Shown here: piece after piece, positions 9,775 to 16,295 of the stretch
Numbering within the stretch: the stretch's first letter is position 1
How the letters are laid out: every line of letters starts with the position of its first letter
Virus record (IMG/VR): IMGVR_UViG_3300035698_012069
Coordinates: 1 to 27,972 of that record
DNA from: a virus
Length of the DNA stretch: 27,972 nucleotides
Direction: 5' to 3' (one strand)
Notes under the pieces: generated by a model
Databases searched by the model: none
Told to the model about the DNA's origin: nothing
What the model saw: the letters and a program-made list of their open reading frames with translations, nothing else
Program-made: the position numbers and the translations under genes

Positions 9775-10638
9775 ATGGTCATGTTAATAGCCCCGAGATT
9801 TATAGGTCCATCAGTGTCAGGTTTTACATTTATGTCTGCCACAGGAGGCACTATTACTACAGATGGAGACTATAAAGTACATACATTTAATTCATCTTCT
9901 ACTTTCACACCTACAGTGGGCACTGATCCTACGGATGGTGATAAGGTTCAATACTTAGTGGTGGGCGGAGGTGGCGGGGGCGGAGACGTTGCAGGTGGTG
10001 TAGGTTGTGGAGCAGGCGGTGCAGGTGGTTATCAAGCATCTTCTAATTTTACTGTGACAGATACAGTATATACAACTACTATTGGAGCAGGAGGAGCCGC
10101 TGGATCTAGTGCCGATGGTTCAAACGGTTCTAACTCTACTTTCTCTACTATAACAGCAAATGGAGGCGGTGGAGGAGCTGAATCTCAAACAACTCCTTTT
10201 GACGGTTTAAACGGAGGCTCAGGTGGTGGTGGTTCTTGGACCGGTTCTGGAGGTACAGGCTCTCAAGGCAATACTGGTGGTAATGGTTACTCTGCGGGAG
10301 CTGACTATGGTGGAGGTGGAGGTGGTGGTGCCTCAGTTGCTGGAGGTAATGGATCATCTACCAACGGAGGTTCGGGAGGTAATGGCACAGCTAATACTAT
10401 CACAGGTTCTTCAGTAACTTATGCTGGAGGCGGCGGTGGTGGTATTGGTGGCTCAGGTACTGGAGGTGTTGGAGGTACCGGAGGCGGGGGTACTGGAGCT
10501 GAACATAATACAACTTCTGCTACAGCAGGCACAGCCAATACAGGAGGCGGAGGCGGAGGCGGTGTTTCGGGTTCTGGTTCAGGTGTAGGTGCGGCTGGTG
10601 GTTCAGGTGTAATCATAATAAGATACAAATTTCAATAA
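9775..10638 (+). CDS. Glycine-rich tail fibre adhesin / receptor-binding tip (287 aa)
   Basis: This follows the tail fibre gene by three bases. AGAGG at 9762-9766 serves as ribosome binding site; a second in-frame ATG at 9781 is possible. After about 30 residues the protein shows GGTITTDGDYKVHTFNSSST and VQYLVVGGGGGGG, the entry to a glycine-rich domain. At least eight polyglycine tracts then alternate with short Ser/Thr/Asn/Ala segments, ending in GGSGVIIIRYKFQ. Glycine-rich domains of this layout occur in phage adhesins such as T-even gp38, where polyglycine II-like sandwiches present variable loops to the receptor. Its place directly after the fibre suggests a tip protein that sets host specificity. 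The reverse-strand proline-rich frame is a shadow. Confidence 0.75.
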   Translation: MVMLIAPRFIGPSVSGFTFMSATGGTITTDGDYKVHTFNSSSTFTPTVGTDPTDGDKVQYLVVGGGGGGGDVAGGVGCGAGGAGGYQASSNFTVTDTVYTTTIGAGGAAGSSADGSNGSNSTFSTITANGGGGGAESQTTPFDGLNGGSGGGGSWTGSGGTGSQGNTGGNGYSAGADYGGGGGGGASVAGGNGSSTNGGSGGNGTANTITGSSVTYAGGGGGGIGGSGTGGVGGTGGGGTGAEHNTTSATAGTANTGGGGGGGVSGSGSGVGAAGGSGVIIIRYKFQ

Positions 10639-10644
10639 ACAGAT

Positions 10645-10657
10645 AGCGCTTTGCGCT
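10645..10657 (+). terminator. Short GC hairpin after the adhesin gene (possible weak terminator)
   Basis: AGCGC-TTT-GCGCT forms a perfect five-pair stem with a three-base loop seven bases after the adhesin stop. It is followed by CCTAGTTTT rather than a clean T run. It could be a leaky terminator or an mRNA-stabilising hairpin between fibre genes and the next cistron. Confidence 0.35.
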
Positions 10658-10691
10658 CCTAGTTTTAACTTTAAAAGGAGGCCCATGGCCT

Positions 10692-11030
10692 ATGGCACAT
10701 TATGCTAGAATAGAAAATAACACAGTGACGCGAGTCGTAAAATCCAGTAGAGCCTTCGCAGAGTCTTTGGGAGGTGAATGGGTTAGAACCTCATATAACA
10801 CGAAAGGTGGGGTCCACCTAAGGGGAAATATCCCTTTAAGAAAGAACTTTGCTGGGGTAGGGCACGAATATAATAGAAAATTAGATGCTTTCACGGCACC
10901 TCAACCTTACAAGTCGTGGTCCTTAAATGAAGTTACTGGTTTATGGATAAGTCCGAACCCTATACCTGAGGACACTAATGCATACAGATGGAACGAAGGA
11001 GCTTTAGAATGGCGTATTATGCTGAAATAG
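10692..11030 (+). CDS. Small tail-fibre-associated phage protein (112 aa)
   Basis: ATG 10692 follows AAGGAGG at 10675-10681. The protein (MAHYARIENNTVTRVVK ... GEWVRTSYNT ... KNFAGVGHEYN ... WSLNEVTGLWISP ... YRWNEGALEW) belongs to a short, Trp- and Tyr-rich family often found beside fibre genes in phages, especially of aquatic bacteria. Its function is unknown to me; a structural decoration or fibre-assembly role is a guess from position. Its last 22 bases overlap the start of a degraded second copy of the same gene. Confidence 0.65.
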   Translation: MAHYARIENNTVTRVVKSSRAFAESLGGEWVRTSYNTKGGVHLRGNIPLRKNFAGVGHEYNRKLDAFTAPQPYKSWSLNEVTGLWISPNPIPEDTNAYRWNEGALEWRIMLK

Positions 11031-11318
11031 AAAATAATGTAGTGAAACAAGTCGTAGTAACAACTAAGTGTTAGCTTCAATAAATGGGTTAAAACCGATA
11101 TAGACGGGACCATCCGCAACAAATATGCTGGAATTGGCGATGAATACCATGTAGATATAGATAAGTTTGTACCTACGGTACCCTTCACCAGTTGGACATT
11201 AGACAAAGAAAAAGGGCTGTACCTCCCAAATATTCCCCGGCCTTTGGCCATTACAATGGGATATATGTGGAAGTGGAGCGTTGAATTAAATAATTGGGTA
11301 AAAAGGAAGTTAAGATAA
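11009..11318 (+). pseudogene. Frameshifted tandem duplicate of the preceding gene
   Basis: ATG 11009 opens MAYYAEIENNVVKQVVVTTK, closely matching the N-terminus of the gene at 10692, then stops at TAG 11072-11074. One base to the right (+1 frame) the family sequence resumes: SFNKWVKTDIDGT, NKYAGIGDEYHVDID, SWTLDKEKGLYLP and MWKWSVELNNWVK, ending at TAA 11316-11318. The two parts together cover the whole length of the upstream paralogue. The reading frame is therefore broken by a one-base insertion (or two-base loss) at about 11063-11066. It may be a true pseudogene, an assembly or sequencing error, or a recoded gene; no classic +1 slippery signal is evident. Confidence 0.8.
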
Positions 11319-11351
11319 TATGAAGATAAACGAAAACCGGAGGTTGTTCGC

Positions 11352-11720
11352 ATGGGATTTTTAAGTGCAATACCTCTAATAGGTACATTAATAGATAAAA
11401 TCTTTCCCGACGCAGGGGAAGCCGATAAACTTAAGTTGGAAATGCTTAAAGCGGTGCAATCGGGTGATTTAAAGGAGCTAGAAGGGCGCTTTAACGTCAT
11501 AAAGACCGAGGGGGCTTCAGAGCATTGGTTAGTGGCCGCTTGGCGACCCATCACTATGCTTACCTTTTTAGGTATGGTAGTAAGCTGGTGGTTTGGATAT
11601 ACCCCAGAAAACGTCACAGAACCTCAGGTGATCGAATTATTTAGTCTACTGAAGATAGGGCTCGGCGGTTACGTTGTAGGACGTTCAGTAGAAAAAGCAG
11701 CAAAGATATGGAAAAGTTAA
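11352..11720 (+). CDS. Holin of the 3TM / gene-transfer-agent type (122 aa)
   Basis: GGAGG about 10 bases before ATG 11352. The pattern is that of the Holin_3TMs family: an amphipathic N-terminal helix (FLSAIPLIGTLIDKIFP), a charged linker, then EGASEHWLVAAWRPITMLTF opening a hydrophobic segment (about residues 59-83), and a C-terminal LFSLLKIGLGGYVVGRSVEK. Holins of this family open the cytoplasmic membrane so that endolysin can reach the peptidoglycan. The endolysin is not adjacent but lies in the leftward operon at 21229-21669. The next cistron starts one base after its stop. Confidence 0.82.
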   Translation: MGFLSAIPLIGTLIDKIFPDAGEADKLKLEMLKAVQSGDLKELEGRFNVIKTEGASEHWLVAAWRPITMLTFLGMVVSWWFGYTPENVTEPQVIELFSLLKIGLGGYVVGRSVEKAAKIWKS

Positions 11721-11721
11721 C

Positions 11722-11934
11722 ATGACAAAACGCGTAACAAACTCAGATATACACCACGAACTAGGAGAGCTGAGCTCCTCCCTTAAGGACATTCGCCACG
11801 ACCTTAAAGATATAGGCCCCCGGCTACGAGAGCTGGAGACCTTTAAGTCTTATGCGAAGGGCGGTTTTGCTGTGGTGTCTGCCTTAGTAGTGGGCGTCTT
11901 TGCCTTATTGAAAGGTGCGTTTGGTCATTTTTAA
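11722..11934 (+). CDS. XhlA-like / accessory lysis membrane protein (70 aa)
   Basis: ATG 11722 is separated by one base from the holin stop and has no ribosome binding site of its own, so it is probably translated by coupling. The first ~45 residues are a charged helix with heptad-like spacing (ELSSSLKDIRHDLKDI, LRELETF). The C-terminus is a single membrane segment (FAVVSALVVGVFALLKGAF). This architecture fits haemolysin XhlA-type proteins and other lysis accessory proteins. No lipobox or periplasmic domain suggests a spanin. Last rightward gene before the convergent leftward block; I see no strong terminator in the 17 bases between them. Confidence 0.55.
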   Translation: MTKRVTNSDIHHELGELSSSLKDIRHDLKDIGPRLRELETFKSYAKGGFAVVSALVVGVFALLKGAFGHF

Positions 11935-11951
11935 TTAGACACATGTATATG

Positions 11952-12209
11952 TTATATGTCCTTGTTTAGATACTTGCTATATGCATTCATACCTACTGCT
12001 TTCCTAAATCTTTTAAGCATGTGTTGCCCCTGATCTTTTATGTGTTCTGAGTCCTCTAATCTCATATCTTTACTAAAACCTGAGACTTCATCTTTCATAA
12101 AAACGTATACAGGTAAACCAGGCATATCTACACAGGTCTTCATATCTATTACTGTCTCACTTGGTTTTCTATATAATTCTATAAATATTTTAATGTCTTG
12201 TATGCCCAT
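11952..12209 (-). CDS. Hypothetical protein (85 aa)
   Basis: Last gene of the leftward operon. AGAGGA lies upstream of ATG 12209. A mixed alpha/beta soluble protein with no motif I recognise (MGIQDIKIFIELYRKPSE; central PGLPVYVFMKDE). The start falls five bases beyond the stop of the gene before it. No clear terminator follows it. Confidence 0.6.
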   Translation of the reverse strand: MGIQDIKIFIELYRKPSETVIDMKTCVDMPGLPVYVFMKDEVSGFSKDMRLEDSEHIKDQGQHMLKRFRKAVGMNAYSKYLNKDI

Positions 12210-12213
12210 CTTT

Positions 12214-12465
12214 TTATTCCTCTATTCTTTTTCTGATTAAATACGTTATATTTGTTAAATATGCTCCTTCTATTGCTGCATATTCAGTAGATAATTTTAG
12301 GTCTTTATATTCTCTATCTCCTATGCTTTTAATAATATTTTCTACCGTTTCTAACTGTAAATATATAGGCATAGGACTATCTTTGTGTTCTACCCAATGT
12401 GTCACCTTCTCCCATAGTCTATGTTCTATAAGTAGTTCAACTCGTCTAAGGTCTTTAATGTCCAT
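12214..12465 (-). CDS. Hypothetical helical protein (83 aa)
   Basis: ATG 12465 follows AGGAATTAGAG. Highly charged and probably all helical (MDIKDLRRVELLIEHRLWEK ... YLIRKRIEE). No family recognised. Part of a run of five small cistrons spaced 2-12 bases apart at the distal end of the operon. Confidence 0.6.
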   Translation of the reverse strand: MDIKDLRRVELLIEHRLWEKVTHWVEHKDSPMPIYLQLETVENIIKSIGDREYKDLKLSTEYAAIEGAYLTNITYLIRKRIEE

Positions 12466-12467
12466 CT

Positions 12468-12662
12468 CTAATTCCTAATTCTATTATATAGTTTACCTAG
12501 CAATATGAAAATAGATACCAGTACGTGTGTTATACTGGCAAATACACATACAAGCCCGACTTCCACCTCTCCAAAATATAGTGCTATTAGCCCTACGATA
12601 AAAATAATATAAAATATTACAAAGTCACTTTTATCGGGTTCTTCGCCTATCATTTCATACAT
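12468..12662 (-). CDS. Small membrane protein, two TM segments (64 aa)
   Basis: AGGAG eight bases upstream of ATG 12662. After a polar N-terminus (MYEMIGEEPDKSD) two hydrophobic stretches follow: VIFYIIFIVGLIALYFG and VGLVCVFASITHVLVSIFILLG, then a basic tail KLYNRIRN. Expected in the inner membrane; function unknown. Confidence 0.6.
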   Translation of the reverse strand: MYEMIGEEPDKSDFVIFYIIFIVGLIALYFGEVEVGLVCVFASITHVLVSIFILLGKLYNRIRN

Positions 12663-12673
12663 GTTTAATTCTC

Positions 12674-12961
12674 CTAAGATAAAAAGTATTTCCGAGGTTT
12701 AGGCTCCACTGGAAGACCTTTTCCTATTCGGGCTGCTATATGTCTTTGATGAGGTTCAAGATAAGTTTCTATAATAAAACTTTTTATTATTTTTCGATGT
12801 TCTGGTTTAGCGTTTTTCCATCCAGTGAACGCTGCAACTATTTCTTCCCTCTCATCATAAGAAAAGTAACAATGGTAATAATTGTATTCGGCTTCAAGTA
12901 GGGGCCTAATTCCAGGTGTGTACGCTTCTGCTAGTTCAAATATATAATCTGTTGTATACAT
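12674..12961 (-). CDS. Hypothetical protein (95 aa)
   Basis: AAAGGAA upstream of ATG 12961. Soluble, rich in Tyr, His and Glu (EAEYNYYHCYFSYDEREEI), with a basic C-terminal end. No recognised domain. Confidence 0.6.
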   Translation of the reverse strand: MYTTDYIFELAEAYTPGIRPLLEAEYNYYHCYFSYDEREEIVAAFTGWKNAKPEHRKIIKSFIIETYLEPHQRHIAARIGKGLPVEPKPRKYFLS

Positions 12962-12963
12962 GT

Positions 12964-13161
12964 TTATTCCTTTATTCTTTTTCTATTAATTCTATCTTTT
13001 TTAAGAGCCTCTCTCTCACTTAAGTTATATTTACGCATCAAATTACTAATCCTGAGCTCGTCTATACATCTATGAGCCGCGACACTTATTGACACAGGGG
13101 TTAATTTAGAAAACATTTTTAAACGTGGGCGCCGTGTCACCCAGCGTAAATCTCTAAACAT
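12964..13161 (-). CDS. Hypothetical basic protein (65 aa)
   Basis: AGGAG upstream of ATG 13161. Strongly basic with many Arg and Lys (MFRDLRWVTRRPRLKMFSKL ... INRKRIKE), so nucleic-acid binding is possible but not shown. Two bases separate it from the next cistron and two from the protease gene before it. Confidence 0.55.
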   Translation of the reverse strand: MFRDLRWVTRRPRLKMFSKLTPVSISVAAHRCIDELRISNLMRKYNLSEREALKKDRINRKRIKE

Positions 13162-13163
13162 AT

Positions 13164-13826
13164 TTATTCTCCTATTATGTGGGTGGCGATTCCAGATGCC
13201 TTTGCTTCTCTCGCAGTCATGTAAGTATCATATCCATGCCTCAATACCTTTTCGGCTGCAGGCTTTCCTATAATTGCCGCCAGTGCCGACATGAACTCCG
13301 CATCAAGTTTAGACATTTCTTCAGCCAATTTTTCTAGCTTCTCTTTAGACCCTCCTGTTATCAATATAGCCATAAATACCTTGTCTAGGTCTTTTTCGTT
13401 TCTACTTATCACATTATACATGTCGCGAGACGTAAGCCCTGCGTATGACGGGAAGTGAAACATTATGATCGCAGATTCGGTCATGATGCGACTTTCTCCG
13501 GCTAAAAACATCATAGCGCCGCAAGAGAAGGCATATCCCTCTATGAATGTATCTACAGGCACTTCTGAAGCCTCTAGCGCATGCATAATCTGATACAGGG
13601 CATCTACCTGACCCCCAGGTGAATTAATACTCAGTAGGGTGCGCTCTTTGACTTCTACTACTTTGTTGGTTTCACCTATAAGCTTTTCCAGTTTAGAAGC
13701 AGTGGCCGGTACGAAAACACCTGAAAAAGTAATGAAGTTTGTGGTGGCAGCCTGAGCGGCGCCTATGGCAATTAAGATGATTGCAGCCATTACAATTAAT
13801 TTACTTTTAAGTATTTGAATGTTCAT
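13164..13826 (-). CDS. Exported ClpP-like serine protease (220 aa)
   Basis: A longer frame begins upstream, but ATG 13826 is preferred: AAAGGAG lies at good distance and the first 26 residues are then a textbook signal peptide (MNIQILKSKL, hydrophobic core IVMAAIILIAIG, cleavage after AQA). The mature part has the ClpP/crotonase fold signatures: INSPGG (68-72) as oxyanion segment, Ser101 in GYAFSCGAMMFLAG, His124 in IIMFHFPS, and Asp200 in GYDTYMTAREAKASGIA. All three triad residues are present. A signal peptide is unusual for ClpP and places the enzyme in the periplasm or envelope, away from cytoplasmic ClpX. It has its own likely promoter (13851-13880). Possible roles are envelope protein cleavage during infection or exclusion; these are guesses. 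Confidence 0.8.
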   Translation of the reverse strand: MNIQILKSKLIVMAAIILIAIGAAQAATTNFITFSGVFVPATASKLEKLIGETNKVVEVKERTLLSINSPGGQVDALYQIMHALEASEVPVDTFIEGYAFSCGAMMFLAGESRIMTESAIIMFHFPSYAGLTSRDMYNVISRNEKDLDKVFMAILITGGSKEKLEKLAEEMSKLDAEFMSALAAIIGKPAAEKVLRHGYDTYMTAREAKASGIATHIIGE

Positions 13827-13850
13827 TGTTAAATCTCCTTTATACATACA

Positions 13851-13880
13851 AGAATAGCACCCGAAGGTGCCATTTGTCAA
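13851..13880 (-). promoter_or_regulatory. Leftward sigma70-type promoter for the exported ClpP-like gene
   Basis: Read leftward, TTGACA (13880-13875), an 18-base spacer and TATTCT (13856-13851) precede the gene. The -35 overlaps the stop codon of the preceding two-TM gene. A hairpin (next entry) occupies most of the spacer. Confidence 0.5.
13855..13872 (-). terminator. UUCG-tetraloop hairpin between two-TM gene and exported protease gene
   Basis: Leftward sequence TGGCACC-TTCG-GGTGCTA forms a stem of seven pairs (one G-U) with a stable UUCG loop, followed by TTCTTGT. The tail is weak for a terminator. Because the hairpin lies in the promoter spacer it might instead be an operator-like palindrome or an mRNA 5' stabiliser. 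Confidence 0.4.
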
Positions 13881-14059
13881 GCATTAATCCACGCAGCTAC
13901 GACTAAGACGAATCCTGTTGCGGATGTAAAGAATGAGAGCAGGAGAAAAATATTGTCTAGTTCATGTTTTTTGTTATAACACGCTAATACTGCAATTAGG
14001 AGCGCGGAAGAAGCCCCTAGGGCCAGTATAGACATTAGTATATGTAATAAAATTAGCAT
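13877..14059 (-). CDS. Small membrane protein, two TM segments (60 aa)
   Basis: AGGAG upstream of ATG 14059. Two hydrophobic helices (LHILMSILALGASSALLIAVL and IFLLLSFFTSATGFVLVVAAW) flank a short charged loop (YNKKHELDN). Function unknown; the start adjoins the stop of the diphosphohydrolase-like gene. Confidence 0.6.
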   Translation of the reverse strand: MLILLHILMSILALGASSALLIAVLACYNKKHELDNIFLLLSFFTSATGFVLVVAAWINA

Positions 14060-14413
14060 TTAGTTTCTCCTACTGTCTTTATATTCTTTTTTAACTATTC
14101 GCTGAGTTTCCCGAAGACTCAGATTGTGAACCTCCATATTTCGATAAAGTATCTCTATAGCCATCATGAGGCTAGTAGCGCCGTGTGCCAAATGCATTTC
14201 TGAAGATTCCTCGTCTAATAGTTCCCCTTTCTGGTGTTTTAGAAGGTGCCTGCGGGCCGCCTCTACTAAAGCATCGACAGATACTTCTGTGACATAGCTA
14301 TCGGGATTTCCCGGATACTTCTTATTTCCAAATTCTCGTACCCGCGCTACGGCCTCTAATCCACAATTTGGTACCAGATTTAATCTTAGCTTTCCTTTTG
14401 TGTCTTTAATCAT
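14060..14413 (-). CDS. dATP/dGTP diphosphohydrolase-like protein (DUF5664 family, 117 aa)
   Basis: AAAAGGAAC precedes ATG 14413. The family pattern is clear: KLRLNLVP near the N-terminus, EAVARVREFGNKKYPG, then the helical segment EAARRHLLKHQKGE (51-64), DEES, and HLAHGATSLMMAIEIL (74-89). These acidic and His residues are the metal-binding face of MazG-like all-alpha NTP pyrophosphohydrolases. The likely role is hydrolysis of dNTPs to dNMP and pyrophosphate, tuning nucleotide pools next to the replication genes. Related proteins act in phages that replace adenine, but no PurZ-like gene is visible here. A 13-codon frame just upstream (14452-14411) is coupled by TAATG/ATGA overlaps and may be only a leader. 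Confidence 0.65.
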   Translation of the reverse strand: MIKDTKGKLRLNLVPNCGLEAVARVREFGNKKYPGNPDSYVTEVSVDALVEAARRHLLKHQKGELLDEESSEMHLAHGATSLMMAIEILYRNMEVHNLSLRETQRIVKKEYKDSRRN

Positions 14414-14450
14414 TTTATGTTCCTTTTTATATCTTCCATTTCTCTGTCCA

Positions 14451-14777
14451 TTATAGTGTGCCTAATAGGTAATTAGCTGCTAAGGCAACTAGTCCTATGC
14501 CTACAATTATACCTAAAAGAGTCTTCCAGTTCCTCTTTAGCATTCTAAAGAACTTCATTGTATATGAATTGTCCCATTCCTGTTTAATCATGATATCCCT
14601 TACCTCCGATGTGTCTAGGTAGTCGTGTATTGCCTTAACAATATCCTCCAATACTAGACGGGTTTTTATTATTTTGGCTTTAGATGAGTCAACATGCCCT
14701 AAGATTATTATGGCCTTGTTCCCCTTAACCCTTAAGCTAATATCCAAACGGGGGTTTTTTCTACTATATAACTGCAT
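14451..14777 (-). CDS. Membrane-anchored hypothetical protein (108 aa)
   Basis: The ATG at 14777 is chosen over upstream TTG/GTG codons (14789, 14786); it overlaps the end of the ClpP-like gene by 14 bases. About 80 soluble residues (beta-rich start LDISLRVKGNKAIIILGHVD) are followed by a C-terminal membrane helix (LLGIIVGIGLVALAANYLLG). This is a tail-anchored arrangement with the bulk of the protein probably in the cytoplasm. Direct overlap with a cytoplasmic ClpP-like gene hints at a related job, for example membrane tethering, but nothing in the sequence proves it. Confidence 0.55.
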   Translation of the reverse strand: MQLYSRKNPRLDISLRVKGNKAIIILGHVDSSKAKIIKTRLVLEDIVKAIHDYLDTSEVRDIMIKQEWDNSYTMKFFRMLKRNWKTLLGIIVGIGLVALAANYLLGTL

Positions 14778-15324
14778 CTGCCGCACCAAATTTAACTACT
14801 GCATCGCCTTCTAACCATACATCTTTCTCGAACAACTTAAGAACCTCTTTCAAAGTCTTACCTGTGGCCTTTGCAATCAATGTGTGCAGTTTCAAGTTCA
14901 AGTGTTTTGTGTGTTCGAAACGAACCTCCATATCGGAAACTCGGCCAGAAGCGCCGGCACTTACTTCGTGAAACATCACTTGTGCGTTAGGCATTACTTT
15001 TCGCAGCCCCTTCTTTCCACCGCAAGTCAGCATAAATGCTCCCATACTTGCAGCCATTCCTACAGCCACTGTAGCCACGTCACGCTTCATATGTTTAATT
15101 GTGTCATAAATGGCCAAGCCGCTCACTACACACCCTCCAGGACTGTTAATATAGATCTGTACGGGCTCTTTAGTGCCGAGAGTATCTAAATATAGCAGTT
15201 GTTGGATAATTACGGCCGCCATATGTGGGTTAAAGTCTGTATCCAGCATAATGATGCCGGATTCGAGCAGGTTGGAGCGTAAGTCAATGTTCTTACCGCC
15301 CTTAATAATTAATGGTTCCCTCAT
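14764..15324 (-). CDS. ClpP-like serine protease, cytoplasmic (186 aa)
   Basis: AGAGGAG upstream of ATG 15324. A compact, near-canonical ClpP: YINSPGG (58-64), Ser93 in VGMAASMGAF, His119 in PNAQVMFHEVSAGASG, and Asp168 in EKDVWLEGDAVVKFGAADAV. It also has the N-terminal segment typical of ClpP (DLRSNLLESGIIMLDTDF). Length is slightly below bacterial ClpP (about 190-205) and there is no propeptide. ClpP forms a two-ring barrel that degrades proteins fed by ClpX or ClpA. The phage has its own ClpX-like gene at 23267. No capsid gene is near, so it does not look like a prohead protease. Lies in the replication operon beside a DEDD exonuclease. Confidence 0.88.
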   Translation of the reverse strand: MREPLIIKGGKNIDLRSNLLESGIIMLDTDFNPHMAAVIIQQLLYLDTLGTKEPVQIYINSPGGCVVSGLAIYDTIKHMKRDVATVAVGMAASMGAFMLTCGGKKGLRKVMPNAQVMFHEVSAGASGRVSDMEVRFEHTKHLNLKLHTLIAKATGKTLKEVLKLFEKDVWLEGDAVVKFGAADAVI

Positions 15325-15325
15325 A

Positions 15326-16078
15326 TTATATTACTCCTCTTGTATTATTGTTTCGTTTTGAAGTGGTTCCTACAGTTGCAGTAGATAAGCAATCTTTACA
15401 CCTGTATCTTTGCACTTCAGCCGATGCTGTAATGTATGTGCCAAATTTAACCAGATCTTCCGACCCACAGCTCGCACATGAATGATCAATACCACTTAAC
15501 TTACCTACGTGATATGCCGGCTTGCAATACGGTTTAAGCTTATTGTATACATCTTGCAATGCCACAACGTCACCTACACAATACTTACATAGTTTCTGAT
15601 ACTTGTCCCAGTCATTTAAAGCCTTCACGAACAAATTCTTTTCATTTTCAATCTTTAAAGATACCTTCAATTCTATACATAGGGCACCTAGTGCGTGACT
15701 ATCAAACTTCATTTGTGATCTCACCATCTTTAAAGTATCCACCAATTTTGGCTTCTTTAAAGGGGGTAAGTTGTGTTTTAGTACTAAAGCATTGAACTTC
15801 TTCCAATCAAAACCGTCGCCGTTATGTGCTACCATAACATCTGCTTCGTTAATAATCTTGGACATCTTCTTAATTATGGACCTATCGTTTCTTGGGTCCT
15901 TATTCCACTCCGCTTTTGACAGGTGTATTACTTTTACTTCATCTTCATGTTCCCACTTATAGGCAATGCACGAAATTGACGTACGTTCGATTTGGTAGAA
16001 TGGCTCGTATCGCATACTCCACCCGTAATATAGTCCGGGATTGGTCTCAATATCCCAGAAAAGTACCTTTTTAGTCAT
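15326..16078 (-). CDS. DEDD-type 3'-5' exonuclease with C-terminal zinc ribbon (250 aa)
   Basis: GGGAGATG upstream of ATG 16078. The RNase H-like exonuclease fold is indicated by Asp9 and Glu11 in LFWDIETNPG (Exo I), Asp88/Asp91 in VAHNGDGFDWKKFN (Exo II), and Tyr166-x3-Asp170 in YCVGDVVAL (Exo III). LVDTLKM and SHALGALC lie between, as in YprB/RNase_H_2-type phage exonucleases. A four-cysteine zinc ribbon follows (Cys201, Cys204, Cys227, Cys230), probably for nucleic acid binding. The protein likely trims DNA ends or degrades host DNA. It is distinct from the exonuclease domain of the polymerase two genes upstream. Confidence 0.8.
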   Translation of the reverse strand: MTKKVLFWDIETNPGLYYGWSMRYEPFYQIERTSISCIAYKWEHEDEVKVIHLSKAEWNKDPRNDRSIIKKMSKIINEADVMVAHNGDGFDWKKFNALVLKHNLPPLKKPKLVDTLKMVRSQMKFDSHALGALCIELKVSLKIENEKNLFVKALNDWDKYQKLCKYCVGDVVALQDVYNKLKPYCKPAYHVGKLSGIDHSCASCGSEDLVKFGTYITASAEVQRYRCKDCLSTATVGTTSKRNNNTRGVI

Positions 16079-16295
16079 TAAACATCTCCCATGCCGCTAC
16101 AATGTAGCTATTGTTTTTCTTAGTTTCCTCTGAAGTATCGCCTAATTCTATTATGGCTGTAAAATCCCCTCCCCGTCTTATATAGTCTTGTCCGCCGTCT
16201 GTATAGATTAAACCGCACTTACATCTTACAAAATCATGTCGATGCTTACTTTCAATTATATCTTTACATTTCAAACACTGTACTTTATTAATCAT
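16071..16295 (-). CDS. Small zinc-ribbon protein (74 aa)
   Basis: AGGAGCT upstream of ATG 16295, which overlaps the end of the polymerase gene by eight bases. VQCLKCKDIIESKHRHDFVR and CKCGLIYTDGGQDYIRRGG give a four-Cys/His zinc knuckle followed by the GGQDYxRRGG stretch I know from a widespread small phage/bacterial family of unknown function (DUF7695-like). Its stop region overlaps the exonuclease start by eight bases. Confidence 0.65.
   Translation of the reverse strand: MINKVQCLKCKDIIESKHRHDFVRCKCGLIYTDGGQDYIRRGGDFTAIIELGDTSEETKKNNSYIVAAWEMFND

Noticed and set aside
10419-10628. Proline-rich reverse-strand frame
   Set aside because: It is the antisense shadow of polyglycine codons in the adhesin gene.
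11935-11960. Bidirectional terminator between convergent blocks
   Set aside because: Only short AT-rich inverted repeats are present; no GC stem with a T run on either strand.
14060-14413. Evidence for a diaminopurine (Z) genome
   Set aside because: The diphosphohydrolase-like family is common in ordinary phages; no PurZ or DatZ-like gene is seen in the window.
14764-15324. ClpP-like gene as a prohead maturation protease
   Set aside because: It is in the leftward replication operon, far from any capsid or portal gene visible here, and closely resembles cytoplasmic ClpP.
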